DNA from: JAKQHY01 sp034429475
GTDB taxonomy: Bacteria > Chloroflexota > Anaerolineae > B4-G1 > SLSP01
Assembly: GCA_034429475.1 (NCBI GenBank)
Contig: DAOUGD010000184.1
Location: 1-33,932, forward strand
Direction of reading: 5' to 3'
Length of the DNA stretch: 33,932 bases
Position 1 is the stretch's first letter; each line of letters starts with the position of its first letter. Below, in pieces: positions 32,021 through 33,932 of the stretch. The position numbers and the translations under genes were made by a program. Below the pieces are notes generated by a model. The model saw only the letters and a list, made by a program, of their open reading frames with translations. It was not told the origin of the DNA and did not search any database.

Positions 32021-32551
32021 TCATACACTGTACTTGTTGACTTCGCCTACGTGCAGCAGCGGTTGCAGATCGTCGGTGTGATCTTTCCACAGCCGGTACA
32101 GGTCTACCGCGCGGCGGAACAGCCATGAGGCTTTGGGCGGCACGATGATTTTCATCGTGTCTTGCTGCAAGGCGTCCAGGCTGAACCATCCGACGCGGCT
32201 GCCGGCCATGTCGTCGCCCGGTTGGACTTCCCCGCCTTCGTAGGCCAGCAAATAATTGATGCTGAACATGTACGTCACGTTGGCGTCGTAGTGGAAGTTG
32301 TAGGCGTGGATGACGCCCAACGGACGCAGCCGCAGGTCCGGCCCGGCCTCCTCGTGCGCCTCACGGAGCGCGCAATCGAGCACCGTTTCGCCCGCGTCCA
32401 TCCCGCCGTTGACGACTTCCCACCAGCCCTTGCGCTGCGGATGTGCGAGCAGCAGGAATTCCTCCCGTTCGTTGATGATATAGCTCAACACGGCTACCGG
32501 GAAACACGGAAATTGCCGGCTGCCGTTGACTGTGGTTACAGTCGGTTGCAT
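32021..32551 (-). CDS. Nudix hydrolase
   Basis: This 176-residue protein carries a complete Nudix box, G-x5-E-x7-R-E-U-x-E-E-x-G-U, at residues 49-71 (GGMDAGETVLDCALREAHEEAG). Nudix enzymes hydrolyse nucleoside diphosphates linked to another group, for example oxidised nucleotides or sugar nucleotides; the substrate here is unknown. The C-terminal part lacks a further known motif. It is the first gene of the operon with the AviRa-like enzyme and the TIM barrel. The start at 32551 has only a weak purine-rich site (AGGAGACC) upstream. Confidence 0.9.
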   Translation of the reverse strand: MQPTVTTVNGSRQFPCFPVAVLSYIINEREEFLLLAHPQRKGWWEVVNGGMDAGETVLDCALREAHEEAGPDLRLRPLGVIHAYNFHYDANVTYMFSINYLLAYEGGEVQPGDDMAGSRVGWFSLDALQQDTMKIIVPPKASWLFRRAVDLYRLWKDHTDDLQPLLHVGEVNKYSV

Positions 32552-32573
32552 CAGGGTCTCCTATCGCAAGATT

Positions 32574-32640
32574 TCTCAACGGATTGAACGGATTTGAACG
32601 GATTTTCTTTTTCCGTTTAGCTCCGTTACATCCGTTGAGA
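32574..32640. repeat. Second copy of the dispersed palindrome (hairpin)
   Basis: TCTCAACGGATTGAACGGA at the left pairs with TCCGTTACATCCGTTGAGA at the right; over 29-base arms 24 positions agree, with a loop of about 9 bases. The left arm matches the hairpin after the flotillin operon (18 of 19 bases). It lies between the Nudix gene and the EVRDxPP protein gene. There is no T run on either side, so it need not be a terminator. Confidence 0.75.
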
Positions 32641-32661
32641 GAAAATGTCATGCTGCGCCGA

Positions 32662-33789
32662 CTACCGCGTGATACTCCACTGCCCGTCCTCGCCGGAAAG
32701 CGGCGTGAAGGACAGGCTGCCGGATTCTCCCACTTTGACGCGCAATTCGTTGACGATGGAACCGCCGTAGAAGGTGCAGTTTGCCAGCGTATCGCCCGGC
32801 GCAAAGTCGGTCAGCGGCGACTCCGGGGCGACGCCGTCCGCATACACCAGATACACCGTTCCCCAGGGATTGTCAAACAGGAAATTGAGAGTTCCCGCCG
32901 CCGGCGGCGTTCCTTCGGTTGACGGCGTGAACGAGTAAGAGCCGCCCGCCAGCGTCAGTGTGCCGTTGAACCAGACCGTCTGTCCATCCACCGTATAGCT
33001 CTGCGCCACCGTCCACGGCCCTTGCAGCGCCCACGCCACCGAGCCTTCGATCACCGGCACGACTGGCGAAGGCGTCGCCGTCGGCGGGAAGTCGCGCACT
33101 TCGATGGTGGGGGTCGGCATGGGGGCATCGGGAGTGGAGGTGATGGCAAGACTAGGCGGATTGTCGCGCACTTCGATGGTCGGCGTCTCGGTGGGCGACG
33201 GCGCCGTCGCCGTGGGCGGGAAGTCGCGCACCTCGATGGTCGGCGTTTCGGTGGGCATAACCGGCTCCGGTGGATAGTCGCGGACTTCGACGGTCGGCGT
33301 CCGTGTCGGTGGATCCATTGTCGGCGGCGTCTCGCGGACTTCGATGCAGCCGGTCGCCAGCGCGCCGATGACGGCCGCGGTCGCCGCCGTCTGCGCCAGC
33401 CGGTCGAGCGGGCCGGGTTTGATCCGCAAGGGGGTCGGCGCGGCGACGGTGGTCGCTTCCCCGTGGATGTGAATCCGCAGATGGCGCGGCCCTACGTCCA
33501 CCTCGTCCTTGTCCAGCAGGATAACCGGCTTGGCGAACGGCACGTCCAGGCTGCGCCCGGCGCGGCGCACCGTCGCGGACGCGGCCCCCTCCGGGCGGTA
33601 CAAAATCAGCCGGTCGTCCGCCGAAACCCACAGCTCGCAGGCCACCGCCTGTTCGCTGAACCAGATCGCGCGCCCGGCGTCATTCAGCCGCAATCCCGGC
33701 TGGCGGCCCGGCAGCGCCACACACTGCACATAGCGAGACGCCTTCGGCGCGTCCAAATCCTCAATACAAATAGCTAATGGTTTTGGCAT
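32662..33789 (-). CDS. FHA-like/transmembrane/EVRDxPP-repeat protein
   Basis: The protein has 375 residues. The N-terminal part (about 1-112) is beta-rich and ends 'KPVILLDKDEVDVGPRHLRIHIHG', similar to FHA-like (phosphothreonine-binding) folds; this is a tentative call. A short hydrophobic stretch (about 131-149, ending ATGC) may be a membrane helix, preceded by positive residues. Next come five copies of (I/V)EVR(D/E)xPP (about 149, 167, 185, 205 and 229), separated by Thr/Pro-rich linkers. The C terminus (about 247-375) is a beta-rich domain with 'WTVAQSYTVDGQTVWFNGTLTLAGGSYSF'. The likely topology is FHA-like head inside, stalk and beta domain outside. ATG 33789 follows GAGGTG. No family name is certain. 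Confidence 0.7.
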   Translation of the reverse strand: MPKPLAICIEDLDAPKASRYVQCVALPGRQPGLRLNDAGRAIWFSEQAVACELWVSADDRLILYRPEGAASATVRRAGRSLDVPFAKPVILLDKDEVDVGPRHLRIHIHGEATTVAAPTPLRIKPGPLDRLAQTAATAAVIGALATGCIEVRETPPTMDPPTRTPTVEVRDYPPEPVMPTETPTIEVRDFPPTATAPSPTETPTIEVRDNPPSLAITSTPDAPMPTPTIEVRDFPPTATPSPVVPVIEGSVAWALQGPWTVAQSYTVDGQTVWFNGTLTLAGGSYSFTPSTEGTPPAAGTLNFLFDNPWGTVYLVYADGVAPESPLTDFAPGDTLANCTFYGGSIVNELRVKVGESGSLSFTPLSGEDGQWSITR

Positions 33790-33801
33790 AACACACCTCA
33801 A

Positions 33802-33898
33802 AGAATCAAGAATCAAGAATCAGCGAGTGAGCGAGAAAGCGGATCAGCGGATCAGCGGATCAGCGAGATAGGAGTTAGGGGTTAGGAGTTAGGAGTTA
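33802..33898. repeat. Short tandem repeat tracts upstream of the EVRDxPP gene
   Basis: Three AGAATCA 7-mers (33802-33822) come first. Three GCGGATCA 8-mers and a degenerate fourth follow (33839-33870). Then come GGAGTTA, GGGGTTA, GGAGTTA, GGAGTTA (33871-33898). They lie just upstream of the start of the EVRDxPP gene and may extend the pattern seen at cysE. Confidence 0.85.
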
Positions 33899-33932
33899 GG
33901 ATCACTTTGTCCCCCTCTCCCCCTCTTTCCCC

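Overview
The window looks like chromosomal sequence from a GC-rich bacterium, most likely a member of the Chloroflexota (Anaerolineae/Caldilineae-like). This placement is inferred from gene content and style, not from a marker gene. The clues are a secreted protein ending in IYLPLVLKS, a large DUF11-type surface protein, an RseP–HEAT–peptidase-MA gene row, an AviRa-like methyltransferase, and short tandem heptamer repeats at gene borders. I see no rRNA, tRNA or CRISPR array.

Layout: (1) 1-126, the tail of an insertion element, probably ISAzo13-like. (2) 317-3129, a + strand membrane-microdomain operon: NfeD/YqiJ-like protein, double zinc-ribbon protein, flotillin, then a terminator hairpin. 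(3) 3161-4390, a lactonase-fold beta-propeller with a possible membrane anchor. (4) 4441-7024, two insertion sequences side by side. The first is an IS4-type element with a 9-bp target duplication that abuts the end of the second. The second carries a transposase split by a frameshift at a run of seven T. (5) 7086-15423, three extracytoplasmic or carbohydrate-related + strand genes: a giant repeat surface protein, an M28 metallopeptidase with PKD domains, and a GH35-like protein that lacks its catalytic acids. (6) 15423-17369, cysE-cysK on the - strand, ending in a perfect hairpin. (7) 17716-21027, a large sensor histidine kinase. (8) 21082-24605, the - strand operon rseP, HEAT-repeat protein, membrane zinc peptidase. 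(9) 24781-26001, an EstB-like serine hydrolase with a strong terminator, divergent from (10) 26120-30473, a lipoprotein solute-binding protein followed by a hybrid histidine kinase. (11) 30470-32551, a - strand operon of Nudix hydrolase, AviRa-like rRNA methyltransferase and TIM-barrel isomerase. (12) 32662-33789, an FHA-like/transmembrane/repeat-stalk protein with a five-fold EVRDxPP motif.

Much of the window concerns the cell envelope: flotillin microdomain, intramembrane protease, membrane peptidase, lipoprotein sensor and surface proteins. The cysteine operon and the small hydrolase/methyltransferase operon are metabolic or housekeeping. The most unusual signals are the families of short repeats. 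One is heptamer tracts that reach into the coding ends of genes. The other is a dispersed palindrome built on GTTCAATCYGYTGA. Further notable signals are the Cys-rich head of CysE, the degenerate GH35 protein and the EVRDxPP protein.
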